DNA from: Alphaproteobacteria bacterium
GTDB taxonomy: Bacteria > Pseudomonadota > Alphaproteobacteria > Rhodobacterales > Rhodobacteraceae
NCBI GenBank assembly: GCA_030424645.1
Contig: JAUHWP010000001.1
Coordinates: forward strand, 1 to 64,000
Direction of reading: 5' to 3'
DNA length: 64,000 nucleotides
The notes under the pieces were generated by a model. The model did not search any database, had not been told where the DNA came from, and was given only the letters and a program-made list of their open reading frames with translations. Each line of letters begins with the position of its first letter. Position 1 is the first letter of the stretch. This document shows positions 38,142 through 45,867 of this stretch, one piece after another. The position numbers and the translations under genes were made by a program.

Positions 38142-39083
38142 ATGAGCCGCGCATTCGTATTTCCCGGGCAGGGCGCCCAGAGCATCGGGATGGGCAAAGC
38201 CCTTGCCGACGCCTATCCGACGGCCAAGGCCGTGTTCGACGAGGTGGACGACGCCCTTGGTGAGAAGCTGTCGGCGCTGGTCTGGGAGGGCGAACAAGAG
38301 GCTTTGACACTGACGCAGAACGCGCAACCCGCGCTGATGGCGACGTCTTTGGCGGCCATGCGGGCGCTGGAAGCCGAAGGCGTTTCGGTCGAGGCGGCAT
38401 CTTATGTCGCCGGGCATTCGCTGGGCGAATACTCGGCGCTGGCGGCGGCGGGCACGTTCACGATTGCCGACACCGCGCGCTTGTTGCGAGCACGCGGCAA
38501 AGCCATGCAAGAGGCGGTTCCGGTCGGCATCGGTGCCATGGCTGCGCTTCTTGGTCTGGATTTCGAAACCGCGGAAGCCGTGGCCCTGGAAGCCGCCCAC
38601 GATCAGGTGTGCCAGGCCGCCAATGACAATGATCCGGCACAGGTGGTTGTGTCCGGCCACAAGGAAGCAGTGGAACGCGCCGTCGAAATTGCAAAGGCCA
38701 AAGGCGCACGCCGTGCGGTCCTGCTGCCAGTCAGCGCGCCCTTCCATTGCGCGCTGATGCAACCAGCCGCAGAAGCCATGGCCGAAGCGTTGTCGCATGT
38801 CGAGATGGAGCGTCCGGCGGTGCCCTTGGTCGCCAATGTGCGCGCAGCGGCGATTTCCGACCCGACCACGATCCGGTCGCTGCTGGTCGAGCAGGTGACC
38901 GGTTCGGTCCGCTGGCGCGAAAGCGTCGCTTGGATGGCAGCGCAGGGCGTGACCGAGATCTGGGAGATCGGCGCCGGCAAGGCGTTGTCCGGCATGATCC
39001 GGCGGATTGCGAAAGATGTTGAAACACGCGCTGTAGGCACGCCCGAAGACGTGGCCGCCGCGGTCGAGGCGCTGAATGGGTGA
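38142..39083 (+). CDS. fabD: Malonyl-CoA:ACP transacylase
   Basis: A 313-residue enzyme that loads malonate from CoA onto ACP for fatty-acid elongation. The start ATG 38142 (MSRAFVFPGQGAQSIGMG) follows AGGAGAG. The catalytic Ser is in AGHSLGEYSALAAAG, and the partner His is in SAPFHCALMQPA. The 56 codons before it in the ORF track are noncoding. First enzyme gene of fabD-fabG-acpP-fabF. Confidence 0.96.
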   Translation: MSRAFVFPGQGAQSIGMGKALADAYPTAKAVFDEVDDALGEKLSALVWEGEQEALTLTQNAQPALMATSLAAMRALEAEGVSVEAASYVAGHSLGEYSALAAAGTFTIADTARLLRARGKAMQEAVPVGIGAMAALLGLDFETAEAVALEAAHDQVCQAANDNDPAQVVVSGHKEAVERAVEIAKAKGARRAVLLPVSAPFHCALMQPAAEAMAEALSHVEMERPAVPLVANVRAAAISDPTTIRSLLVEQVTGSVRWRESVAWMAAQGVTEIWEIGAGKALSGMIRRIAKDVETRAVGTPEDVAAAVEALNG

Positions 39084-39165
39084 GCGGGTGCGGGGATTTT
39101 CGAGAATCCCTGTCATTCCCTTCGACGGGAATGGAGCCTGACGGGATATGAAGAAGGAACGATAA

Positions 39166-39903
39166 ATGTTTGATCTGTCTGGAAAGAATGCGCTGGTCAC
39201 GGGGGCTTCGGGCGGCATTGGCGGGGCCATCGCCAAGGCGCTTCACGCAGCGGGTGCGACCGTGGCGTTGTCCGGCACCCGTGTTGAACCGCTTGAGGCT
39301 TTGGCCGCCGAACTGGGAGAGCGGGCCCATGTTCTGCCTTGCAACCTGTCGGATGGTGCGGCCGTAGATGCCCTGCCGAAACAGGCCGTCGAGGCGATGG
39401 GGTCCGTCGATATTCTGGTAAACAACGCCGGGATCACACGGGACCAGATTTTCATGCGCATGTCGGATGAGGAATGGGATAGCGTGATCAATGTCAATCT
39501 GACCTCGACCATGCGGCTGTGTCGGGGCGTCATGCGCCCGATGATGAAATCGCGCTGGGGGCGGATCGTCAACATCAGCTCGATCGTTGGTGCGACCGGC
39601 AATCCGGGGCAGGTGAACTATGCCGCGTCAAAGGCGGGTATGGTCGGCCTGACAAAATCCATAGCCTACGAGGTTGCCAGCCGCGGCATTACGGCGAACT
39701 GCGTGGCCCCCGGTTTCATCGCGACGGCAATGACCGACAAGCTGACCGAGGACCAGAAAGACAAGATCAACGCGCAAATCCCCGCCGCCCGGATGGGAAC
39801 CCCGGAAGAGATCGCGGCGGCCGTGCTTTATCTTGCGTCGGCTGAGGCGGGCTATACCACTGGCGCCACAATCCATGTGAACGGTGGAATGGCAATGTTA
39901 TGA
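39166..39903 (+). CDS. fabG: 3-oxoacyl-ACP reductase
   Basis: A 245-residue SDR that reduces beta-ketoacyl-ACP with NADPH. It shows TGASGGIGGAIA (cofactor), NNAGITRDQIFMRM, a catalytic Ser in ISSIVGATGNPGQ and YAASKAG (Tyr/Lys), with a C-terminal TGATIHVNGGMAM, all typical of FabG. Start after AAGGAA. Follows fabD by 82 bp. Confidence 0.95.
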   Translation: MFDLSGKNALVTGASGGIGGAIAKALHAAGATVALSGTRVEPLEALAAELGERAHVLPCNLSDGAAVDALPKQAVEAMGSVDILVNNAGITRDQIFMRMSDEEWDSVINVNLTSTMRLCRGVMRPMMKSRWGRIVNISSIVGATGNPGQVNYAASKAGMVGLTKSIAYEVASRGITANCVAPGFIATAMTDKLTEDQKDKINAQIPAARMGTPEEIAAAVLYLASAEAGYTTGATIHVNGGMAML

Positions 39904-39959
39904 CGGGGTTGGCCGGGTGGGAACGCCGGGCCACCTGACCTATTGAAGGTCTAAAGCGT

Positions 39960-39987
39960 TTGCCTATCTAATGCGATGTGCTATAGG
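39960..39987 (+). promoter_or_regulatory. Possible acpP promoter
   Basis: TTGCCT and TATAGG are separated by 16 bases in the 210-bp spacer before acpP. The match is moderate and unsupported by other evidence. Confidence 0.35.
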
Positions 39988-40113
39988 CGGCGCATGTTTT
40001 TCTCCAACATACCTTTCGGGGTGGGGGATATTGGCGTAACACGCTGTAAACTAAGTGGCCCATCCCGGGTCTATCGAAAAAGGCCATGTGCCTGAAAAAC
40101 GTGAGGATTCATC

Positions 40114-40347
40114 ATGAGCGACGTCGCAGATCGCGTGAAAAAAATCGTTGTTGAGCACCTGGGTGTGGAAGAGGACAAGGTAACGGAATCGGCCTCGTTC
40201 ATCGACGACCTGGGCGCAGACAGCCTGGACACCGTCGAACTGGTCATGGCTTTCGAAGAAGAGTTCGGGATCGAGATCCCGGACGATGCAGCTGAGACCA
40301 TTCAGACTTTCGGCGACGCCGTGAAATTCATCTCGGAAGCTGTCTAA
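40114..40347 (+). CDS. acpP: Acyl carrier protein
   Basis: A 77-residue acidic four-helix protein carrying acyl chains on 4'-phosphopantetheine. The modified Ser37 is in [17 protein letters not shown]. Start ATG 40114 behind GAGGA. Set off from fabG by 210 bp with a likely own promoter and followed by a terminator, consistent with high, separate expression. Confidence 0.97.
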   Translation: MSDVADRVKKIVVEHLGVEEDKVTESASFIDDLGADSLDTVELVMAFEEEFGIEIPDDAAETIQTFGDAVKFISEAV

Positions 40348-40370
40348 GCTTTCAGGATTATCCATCCCGG

Positions 40371-40404
40371 AAACGGCCTGCCATTCGGCGGGCCGTTTCT
40401 TTTT
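40371..40404 (+). terminator. Intrinsic terminator of acpP
   Basis: An eight-base outer stem (AAACGGCC/GGCCGTTT) with a further inner pairing is followed by CTTTTTG, 23 bp after the acpP stop. Confidence 0.85.
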
Positions 40405-40522
40405 GTGACGGTTTCTTTGGTCCACGCCGCTTTCGGTGTGCATTCAGCCGAATTTGGTCACGCTCGCGGGGATATGGTATTGTTTCACTAAACCACCGAT
40501 GGTTTGGCGAAGGAGGCGATCC

Positions 40523-41266
40523 ATGATCATCTATCCTACACTTGAGTTGCAGAACGGGCGTTGCGTGACGCTGCATCGTGGGCGCCTTGAAGAGCCCTCG
40601 ATATGGCATGTGGATCCGGTGGAAACGGCGCAAGGTTTCGCAGAGGCGGGAGCCGAGTGGATACATGTCACCGATTTCGATGCGGTGGATGGCACCGGAG
40701 AAAACACTGCGCTGATCGAAACCATAATCGAACACACAGGCTGCTCGGTCCAGGTCGCGGGCGGTATTCGCACCCGCGACAGGGTTGAAAGCTGGATCGA
40801 CAAGGGGGCCGGGCGGATCGTGCTGGGCACCATTGCCGCGCGCGACCCGGCCATGGTGAAAGAGCTTGCCAACCGTCATCCCGACCAGATCGTGTTGGCG
40901 GCCGATGTCTGGCAGGGCCAATTGATGACCGACGGTTGGCGCAATCCCGTGGCCATCACGCCCGAGGATTTTCTGGCGTCCTATGCCGATCTGCCCCTGG
41001 CCAGCGTGTTGATCACCGATATTGACAGTGACATTGAACAGCCGGATGCACAGCTGGGTTTGTTGAGCAAGCTGGCCGGATTGACCCGTCATCAGGTGAT
41101 TGCTGCGGGAACCGTGCACGAGCTGGACGATGTGGCGCGGCTGAAATACATCCCCAATATCGCGGGCACTTTGATCGGACGTGCGCTGTTCTCGAAAAAC
41201 GTGGATCTGGGCGAGGCACTCGCGGTGGCACGCCCGGCCCCTGAACCCAAGGCAGAGTTCATCTGA
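40523..41266 (+). CDS. HisA/HisF-like TIM-barrel protein, altered active site
   Basis: A 247-residue phosphoribosyl-isomerase-like barrel from ATG 40523, behind AAGGAGG. It follows HisA throughout: MIIYPTLELQNG, VQVAGGIRTRDRVE, IVLAADVWQGQLMTDGW, LITDIDSD and IAAGTVHELDDV. The first catalytic acid of HisA (Asp in PALDL) is Glu here; the second (AADV) is kept. The phosphate-binding RDG reads SDI, and the GG of the second site reads GT. It is not in a his operon but between acpP and fabF, with its own ribosome site and terminator. A diverged paralogue or neofunctionalised enzyme seems likelier than the histidine isomerase. Confidence 0.75.
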   Translation: MIIYPTLELQNGRCVTLHRGRLEEPSIWHVDPVETAQGFAEAGAEWIHVTDFDAVDGTGENTALIETIIEHTGCSVQVAGGIRTRDRVESWIDKGAGRIVLGTIAARDPAMVKELANRHPDQIVLAADVWQGQLMTDGWRNPVAITPEDFLASYADLPLASVLITDIDSDIEQPDAQLGLLSKLAGLTRHQVIAAGTVHELDDVARLKYIPNIAGTLIGRALFSKNVDLGEALAVARPAPEPKAEFI

Positions 41267-41283
41267 GGCGCGTGAAAACAAGG

Positions 41284-41312
41284 GGTTGGCCGGTGCGACC
41301 GGCCAACCTTTG
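41284..41312 (+). terminator. Intrinsic terminator after the HisA-like gene
   Basis: A perfect 11-base stem (GGTTGGCCGGT/ACCGGCCAACC) closes a GCG loop and is followed by TTTGATAT. The T tract is weak. Confidence 0.65.
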
Positions 41313-41439
41313 ATATCTGCTCTACCGGGCAGGATGGCAATGTTCGGCTTTTAGCCGACAGGTAGAATTCGTCTTGCCCCGACCGGCCCAGCCGCGCTAT
41401 CACCCTGTGACATTTGAAAACCTGGGAAAGGGCAGCAAA

Positions 41440-42702
41440 ATGCGTCGAGTGGTCGTGACAGGTCTGGGTATGGTTTCGCCTCTTGCGTGCGGGGTCGAGG
41501 AAACCTGGAAACGCATTCTGGATGGGCAGTCGGGCGCGGGTCCGATCACCAAGTTCGATGCGTCACGCGTGGCCACCAAATATGCCTGCGAAGTTCCGCT
41601 GGGCGACGGGTCGGACGGCACGTTCAACCCCGATGACTGGATGGAGCCGAAAGAGCGTCGCAAGGTCGATGATTTCATCCTGTACGGGCTGGCTGCGGCG
41701 GAAATGGCTGTAAAAGATGCCGACTGGTTGCCGGAGGATGAAGAAAGCCGGTTGCGCACGGGCGTGATGATCGGATCGGGGATCGGTGGCCTGGCGACCA
41801 TTGCCGAAACGTCGATCACGCTGAACGAGCGGGGCCCGCGCCGCGTGTCGCCGTTCTTTATTCCCGGTTCGTTGATCAACCTGGTGTCCGGCCAGGTGTC
41901 GATCAAGTTCGGCTTCAAGGGGCCGAACCATTCTGTCGTCACCGCCTGTTCGACCGGTGCGCACGCGATTGGCGATGCGTCGCGGCTGATTCAGACGGGT
42001 GATGCGGATGTGATGATTGCCGGTGGCGCAGAAGCCGCGATTTGCGAGCTTGGGATCGCCGGGTTCAACGCGTGCAAAGCGCTGTCCACCAAGGCCCAGA
42101 ACAACCCGCAAGCGGCCAGCCGTCCCTATGACGTCGATCGTGATGGCTTCGTGATGGGGGAAGGCGCTGGAATTGTTGTTCTGGAAGAATACGAGCACGC
42201 CAAGGCCCGCGGCGCAAAGATATATGCCGAGGTGTTGGGCTATGGTCTGTCGGGCGACGCCTATCACATCACTGCCCCGTCCGAGGATGGCGATGGGGGC
42301 TTTCGCGCGATGAAAGCCGCGCTGGCCAAGGCAGGGCTGGAGCCGTCTGAGATCGACTATATCAATGCGCATGGCACCTCGACCATGGCGGATACGATTG
42401 AACTGGCGGCGGTCGAACGTCTGCTGGGGGATGCGGCGGAAAAAGCGACGATGAGTTCCACGAAGAGCTCAATCGGGCACCTGCTGGGGGCCGCGGGTGC
42501 CGTCGAGGCGATTTTCTGCATCCTGGCATTGCGTGATCAGATCGCACCGCCGACGATCAATCTGGACAGCCCTGCCGTCGAGCCGCGCCTTAGCCTTGCC
42601 GCGAACAAGGCCGAGCCGCGTGAGATCAATACGGTTCTGTCCAACAGCTTTGGTTTTGGCGGCACCAATGCAAGCCTGATCATGGGCAAGGTCTCTGACT
42701 GA
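41440..42702 (+). CDS. fabF: 3-oxoacyl-ACP synthase II
   Basis: A 420-residue condensing enzyme that elongates acyl-ACP with malonyl-ACP. The start ATG 41440 (MRRVVVTGLGMVSPL) follows AAAGG. Catalytic triad: Cys in VTACSTGAHAIG, His in NAHGTSTMAD and His in SSIGHLLGAAG, with the Lys just before. Its stop overlaps the mltG start by one base (TGATG). Part of fabD-fabG-acpP-fabF. Confidence 0.96.
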   Translation: MRRVVVTGLGMVSPLACGVEETWKRILDGQSGAGPITKFDASRVATKYACEVPLGDGSDGTFNPDDWMEPKERRKVDDFILYGLAAAEMAVKDADWLPEDEESRLRTGVMIGSGIGGLATIAETSITLNERGPRRVSPFFIPGSLINLVSGQVSIKFGFKGPNHSVVTACSTGAHAIGDASRLIQTGDADVMIAGGAEAAICELGIAGFNACKALSTKAQNNPQAASRPYDVDRDGFVMGEGAGIVVLEEYEHAKARGAKIYAEVLGYGLSGDAYHITAPSEDGDGGFRAMKAALAKAGLEPSEIDYINAHGTSTMADTIELAAVERLLGDAAEKATMSSTKSSIGHLLGAAGAVEAIFCILALRDQIAPPTINLDSPAVEPRLSLAANKAEPREINTVLSNSFGFGGTNASLIMGKVSD

Positions 42703-43862
42703 TGTGGCGCAATATAGCCTCGAACGCGCTGAGCCTGTTCGTTGTCATCATGATTGTCGCAATCGGGATGATCGCGTGGGGCAAGCGCCAATACACCAAC
42801 CCCGGCCCGTTGACCGAAGCGATCTGTCTGCGGGTTGAAAGCGGGTCCAACTTTTCGCGGGTTGCCAACAGCCTGACCGATCAGGGTGCAATTTCGAATG
42901 CCACGATATTCCGTCTGGGGGTCGAGTATTCCGACAAGAAATCCGAGCTGAAAGCCGGATCGTTTCTGGTCGGGGAAGGGGCCTCGATGCAAGAGATCGT
43001 CGATGTGGTCACGCGCGGCGGCGCCTCGACCTGCGGCACTGAAGTCGTGTATCGGATCGGCGTTCTGGCCTCTGAGGTGCAGGTGCGGGAACTGGACCCG
43101 GCCACGCAGGCATATCAGGTGACGGCCGAGTTTGATCCGGCCGCCGCGGAAGGGTCCGCGCCCGAGACCTATGTCAAGGTGCGCAATGAAAGCGACACGC
43201 GCTATCGGATCGCTTTGGCGGAAGGGGTGACAAGCTGGCAGATCGTCGACAGCCTGAATCATGCGGATTTCCTGGCCGGGGATGTGACCGAAGTGCCAGC
43301 AGAAGGCACCTTGGCCCCCGACAGCTATGAAGTAAGAGTGGGGGCGGACCGTGCCGCGCTTCTGGCCAGCATGCAGGCCGCGCAGACCGAGATCCTTGCC
43401 CAGGCATGGGAAGCGCGCGCGCCGGATCTGCCCTATGACAGCCCGGAAGAAGCTTTGATCATGGCGTCGATCGTGGAAAAAGAAACGGGCGTGGCGGAAG
43501 AACGTCATCAGGTGGCCAGCGTCTTCGTCAACCGTCTGAACCAGGGGATGCGATTGCAGACAGACCCCACCGTTATCTACGGCGTGACCAAAGGGCAGGG
43601 CGCGCTTGGACGGGGATTGCGGCAAAGCGAACTGCGTTCGGAAACGCCGTATAACACCTATGTCATCGACGGGTTGCCACCCACACCGATTGCCAACCCC
43701 GGTCGGGCCGCCATCGAAGCCGCTTTGAACCCGGATGCAACGGATTACATCTTCTTCGTGGCCGACGGCTCGGGCGGGCACGCGTTTGCCACAACACTGG
43801 AAGAGCACAATCGCAATGTCGCGAAATGGCGCGAGATCGAGGCGGAGCGCGCGAACCAGTGA
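42702..43862 (+). CDS. mltG: Endolytic murein transglycosylase MltG
   Basis: A 386-residue single-pass membrane enzyme (LSLFVVIMIVAIGMIAWG) that cleaves nascent glycan strands and sets chain length. The YceG domain has the catalytic Glu in ASIVEKETGVAEERHQVASVF and the following RLNQGMRLQTDPTVIYG and NTYVIDGLPPTPIANPG. It overlaps the fabF stop by one base, the usual alphaproteobacterial fabF-mltG pair. It is the last gene before the GTA cluster. Confidence 0.94.
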   Translation: MWRNIASNALSLFVVIMIVAIGMIAWGKRQYTNPGPLTEAICLRVESGSNFSRVANSLTDQGAISNATIFRLGVEYSDKKSELKAGSFLVGEGASMQEIVDVVTRGGASTCGTEVVYRIGVLASEVQVRELDPATQAYQVTAEFDPAAAEGSAPETYVKVRNESDTRYRIALAEGVTSWQIVDSLNHADFLAGDVTEVPAEGTLAPDSYEVRVGADRAALLASMQAAQTEILAQAWEARAPDLPYDSPEEALIMASIVEKETGVAEERHQVASVFVNRLNQGMRLQTDPTVIYGVTKGQGALGRGLRQSELRSETPYNTYVIDGLPPTPIANPGRAAIEAALNPDATDYIFFVADGSGGHAFATTLEEHNRNVAKWREIEAERANQ

Positions 43863-43911
43863 TTTGGTAAACAAATCATGACTTTGCCGCACGCTGTTGC
43901 GGTAGGGCAGT

Positions 43912-43940
43912 TTGACAGAACGCGCGGTCCCTCGTAGGGT
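43912..43940 (+). promoter_or_regulatory. Sigma70-like promoter upstream of the GTA operon
   Basis: TTGACA and TAGGGT are spaced by exactly 17 bases. The -35 is consensus; the -10 matches three of six. The predicted RNA would start near 43947, about 100 bases before the first GTA gene and some 20 bases before an intrinsic terminator. In R. capsulatus the GTA operon is activated by GafA and needs CtrA; no binding sites for these were identified. Confidence 0.55.
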
Positions 43941-43967
43941 CTGACATACGCTAGAAGACGTGACTGT

Positions 43968-44001
43968 AACGGCCTTGGGCATCCGCCCGGGGCCGTTTTT
44001 T
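43968..44001 (+). terminator. Intrinsic terminator in the GTA leader
   Basis: AACGGCC/GGCCGTT outer stem with GGGC/GCCC inner stem is followed by a run of T. It ends mltG transcription and also lies between the predicted GTA promoter and GTA gene 1, so GTA transcripts from that promoter would have to read through it. Confidence 0.8.
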
Positions 44002-44044
44002 CATGTCGCTCGTGCGGAGAAGAGCATGAGAGGCAACGACAATA

Positions 44045-44395
44045 ATGACAATGATCACGCCCTTGGGGAAGGACGCGGCTTCGGAAGAGTATCTGAAGAT
44101 CGCGGACGCGTTTTTTCTGCGCGTTTTGAAAGAGCTGGACCGCCAGTTGAGCGCGGCGGAACTGGCCGATTGCGAGACCACACCGGGATTGGCGAAAGCC
44201 GTGACCGAGGTGCGCCGTGCCATGCAAACAGTATTCGAGGAAAGGAAACGTCTTGAACAAAGTGGTAGCAATGCCTTTGGCGGTGCCGGGTCAGGAGCAC
44301 TCGACCTTGCTGAGGCCCGGGATGAAATCGGGCGCAGACTGGCTTGCCTGCGCGACGCAAGAGGAGCAGGCAGCGTTTCTGAACAACCTGACTGA
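44045..44395 (+). CDS. GTA gene 1: small terminase subunit-like
   Basis: A 116-residue helical protein (KDAASEEYLKIADAFFLRVLKELDRQL) at the position of RcGTA orfg1, which encodes the small terminase that recognises DNA for packaging. In GTAs packaging is nearly sequence-independent. It overlaps the 5' end of the large terminase gene by about 140 bases. Start ATG 44045; ATG 44051 is also possible. Recognition relies on position and general helix pattern, with modest sequence support. Confidence 0.72.
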   Translation: MTMITPLGKDAASEEYLKIADAFFLRVLKELDRQLSAAELADCETTPGLAKAVTEVRRAMQTVFEERKRLEQSGSNAFGGAGSGALDLAEARDEIGRRLACLRDARGAGSVSEQPD

Positions 44396-45671
44396 CAATG
44401 CGCTTGCGGCCTTGCCCTATCTGTTCGAGTTCTGGGCGCTGGATCATCAGTTGCCGCCTCAGGGCGATTGGCGTTCGTGGGTGATCATGGGCGGGCGTGG
44501 GGCAGGCAAGACCCGGGCCGGATCGGAATGGGTGCGCGCCCAGGTCGAAGGGGCGGGTCCGTTTGACCCCGGTCGCTCGTCCCGGGTGGCATTGGTGGGG
44601 GAAACCATTGATCAGGTGCGCGAGGTCATGATCTTCGGCGACAGCGGGATCATGGCCTGCGCGCCACCCGACCGGCGCCCCGAGTGGCAGGCCGGGCGTC
44701 GCCGTCTGGTCTGGCCCAATGGCGCGGTGGCACAGGTGTTTTCGGCGCATGAGCCGGAAAGCCTGCGTGGTCCTCAGTTCGACGCGGCCTGGGCCGATGA
44801 ACTGGCCAAGTGGAAGAAGGCCGAGGACACATGGGACATGCTGCAATTCGGTTTGCGGCTGGGCGACCATCCGCGGCAATGTATCACCACCACGCCGCGC
44901 AATGTCGGGGTGTTGAAGGCGATCCTTGGGAACCCGTCGACCGTGGTGACACAAGCACCGACCGAGGCCAACCGGGCGTATCTGGCAAAAAGCTTTCTGG
45001 ACGAGGTGCGCAGCCGGTATGCCGGTTCGCATCTTGGGCGGCAGGAACTGGACGGCATGCTTGTCGAGGAAACCGAAGGCGCGCTGTGGGCCATGGCTAT
45101 GCTGGACAAGGTGCGTGTCGCGGGTGATCTGCCCGCGTTCGACCGGATCGTGGTGGCTGTCGATCCACCGGTTACGGGGCACAAGGGATCGGATGATTGC
45201 GGGATCATCGTGGCCGGTGTGGTGGCGCAAGGCATGCCGGGAAACTGGCGCGCGGTGGTGTTGGAAGATGCCAGCGTGTCTGCCGCCACCCCGTCCCAAT
45301 GGGCGGAAGCGGCGATTGCGGCCATGCAGCGTTACACTGCCGACCGTTTGGTGGCCGAGGTCAACCAGGGGGGCGACCTGGTGGAAAGCGTGATCCGGCA
45401 GGTCGACCCCACGGTTCCGTTTCGTGCAGTGCGCGCCAGGCGGGGCAAAAGCGCACGGGCCGAACCTGTCGCGGCCTTGTATGAACAGGGCAGGGTCACG
45501 CATGTGCCGGGGATGGACGTGCTTGAAGACCAGATGTGCCGCATGACGGTGCATGGATACGAAGGCAAGGGCAGCCCCGACCGCGTGGATGCGCTGGTCT
45601 GGGCCTTGCACGAGTTGATCATCGAACCCGTTGCCAAATGGCGCAGGCCGCAGGTGCGTTCGCTGGGTTAA
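44253..45671 (+). CDS. GTA gene 2: terminase large subunit
   Basis: The packaging ATPase-nuclease, with Walker A GGRGAGKTRAG, acidic Walker B in FDAAWADELAKWKKAEDTW, and the nuclease acid in IVVAVDPPVTGHKGSDDCG. The start is unsure: TTG 44253 has AGGAAA upstream (472 aa), ATG 44322 also fits, and ATG 44217 has no ribosome site. It overlaps gene 1 in a different frame. It packages host DNA fragments into the GTA capsid. Confidence 0.93.
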   Translation: MNKVVAMPLAVPGQEHSTLLRPGMKSGADWLACATQEEQAAFLNNLTDNALAALPYLFEFWALDHQLPPQGDWRSWVIMGGRGAGKTRAGSEWVRAQVEGAGPFDPGRSSRVALVGETIDQVREVMIFGDSGIMACAPPDRRPEWQAGRRRLVWPNGAVAQVFSAHEPESLRGPQFDAAWADELAKWKKAEDTWDMLQFGLRLGDHPRQCITTTPRNVGVLKAILGNPSTVVTQAPTEANRAYLAKSFLDEVRSRYAGSHLGRQELDGMLVEETEGALWAMAMLDKVRVAGDLPAFDRIVVAVDPPVTGHKGSDDCGIIVAGVVAQGMPGNWRAVVLEDASVSAATPSQWAEAAIAAMQRYTADRLVAEVNQGGDLVESVIRQVDPTVPFRAVRARRGKSARAEPVAALYEQGRVTHVPGMDVLEDQMCRMTVHGYEGKGSPDRVDALVWALHELIIEPVAKWRRPQVRSLG

Positions 45672-45685
45672 ACAGTTTTTTAACC
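45666..45685 (+). other. Hairpin across the terminase stop codon
   Basis: Perfect seven-base arms GGTTAAA/TTTAACC enclose CAGTTT and include the TerL stop codon. No long T run follows. It may mark partial termination or RNA stabilisation within the GTA operon. Confidence 0.35.
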
Positions 45686-45867
45686 CTCGGTGGCAGAGTG
45701 CAAAACATCGAAAGGCGGGGTTCACGGCCATCGCGGCCAAGGACCCCGGCCTGACCATCACTGAGACGAAAGTTTCGACGACCGGTGCTGCGAGATGCAG
45801 GTGTCGGGCGGGAAAGATTTGCCGGGGGTCACGCCCCTACAAGACAGAATACGAGGAGCACCAGCAT

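Noticed and set aside
40523-41266. Calling the gene hisA of the histidine pathway
   Set aside because: Catalytic Asp is Glu, both phosphate sites are altered and no his genes are nearby.
43960-44256. 98-aa ORF in the GTA leader overlapping gene 1
   Set aside because: It runs through the terminator hairpin in another frame and lacks a ribosome site.
44055-45761. 568-aa minus-strand ORF opposite the GTA terminase
   Set aside because: Shadow of the terminase genes, His/Arg-rich.
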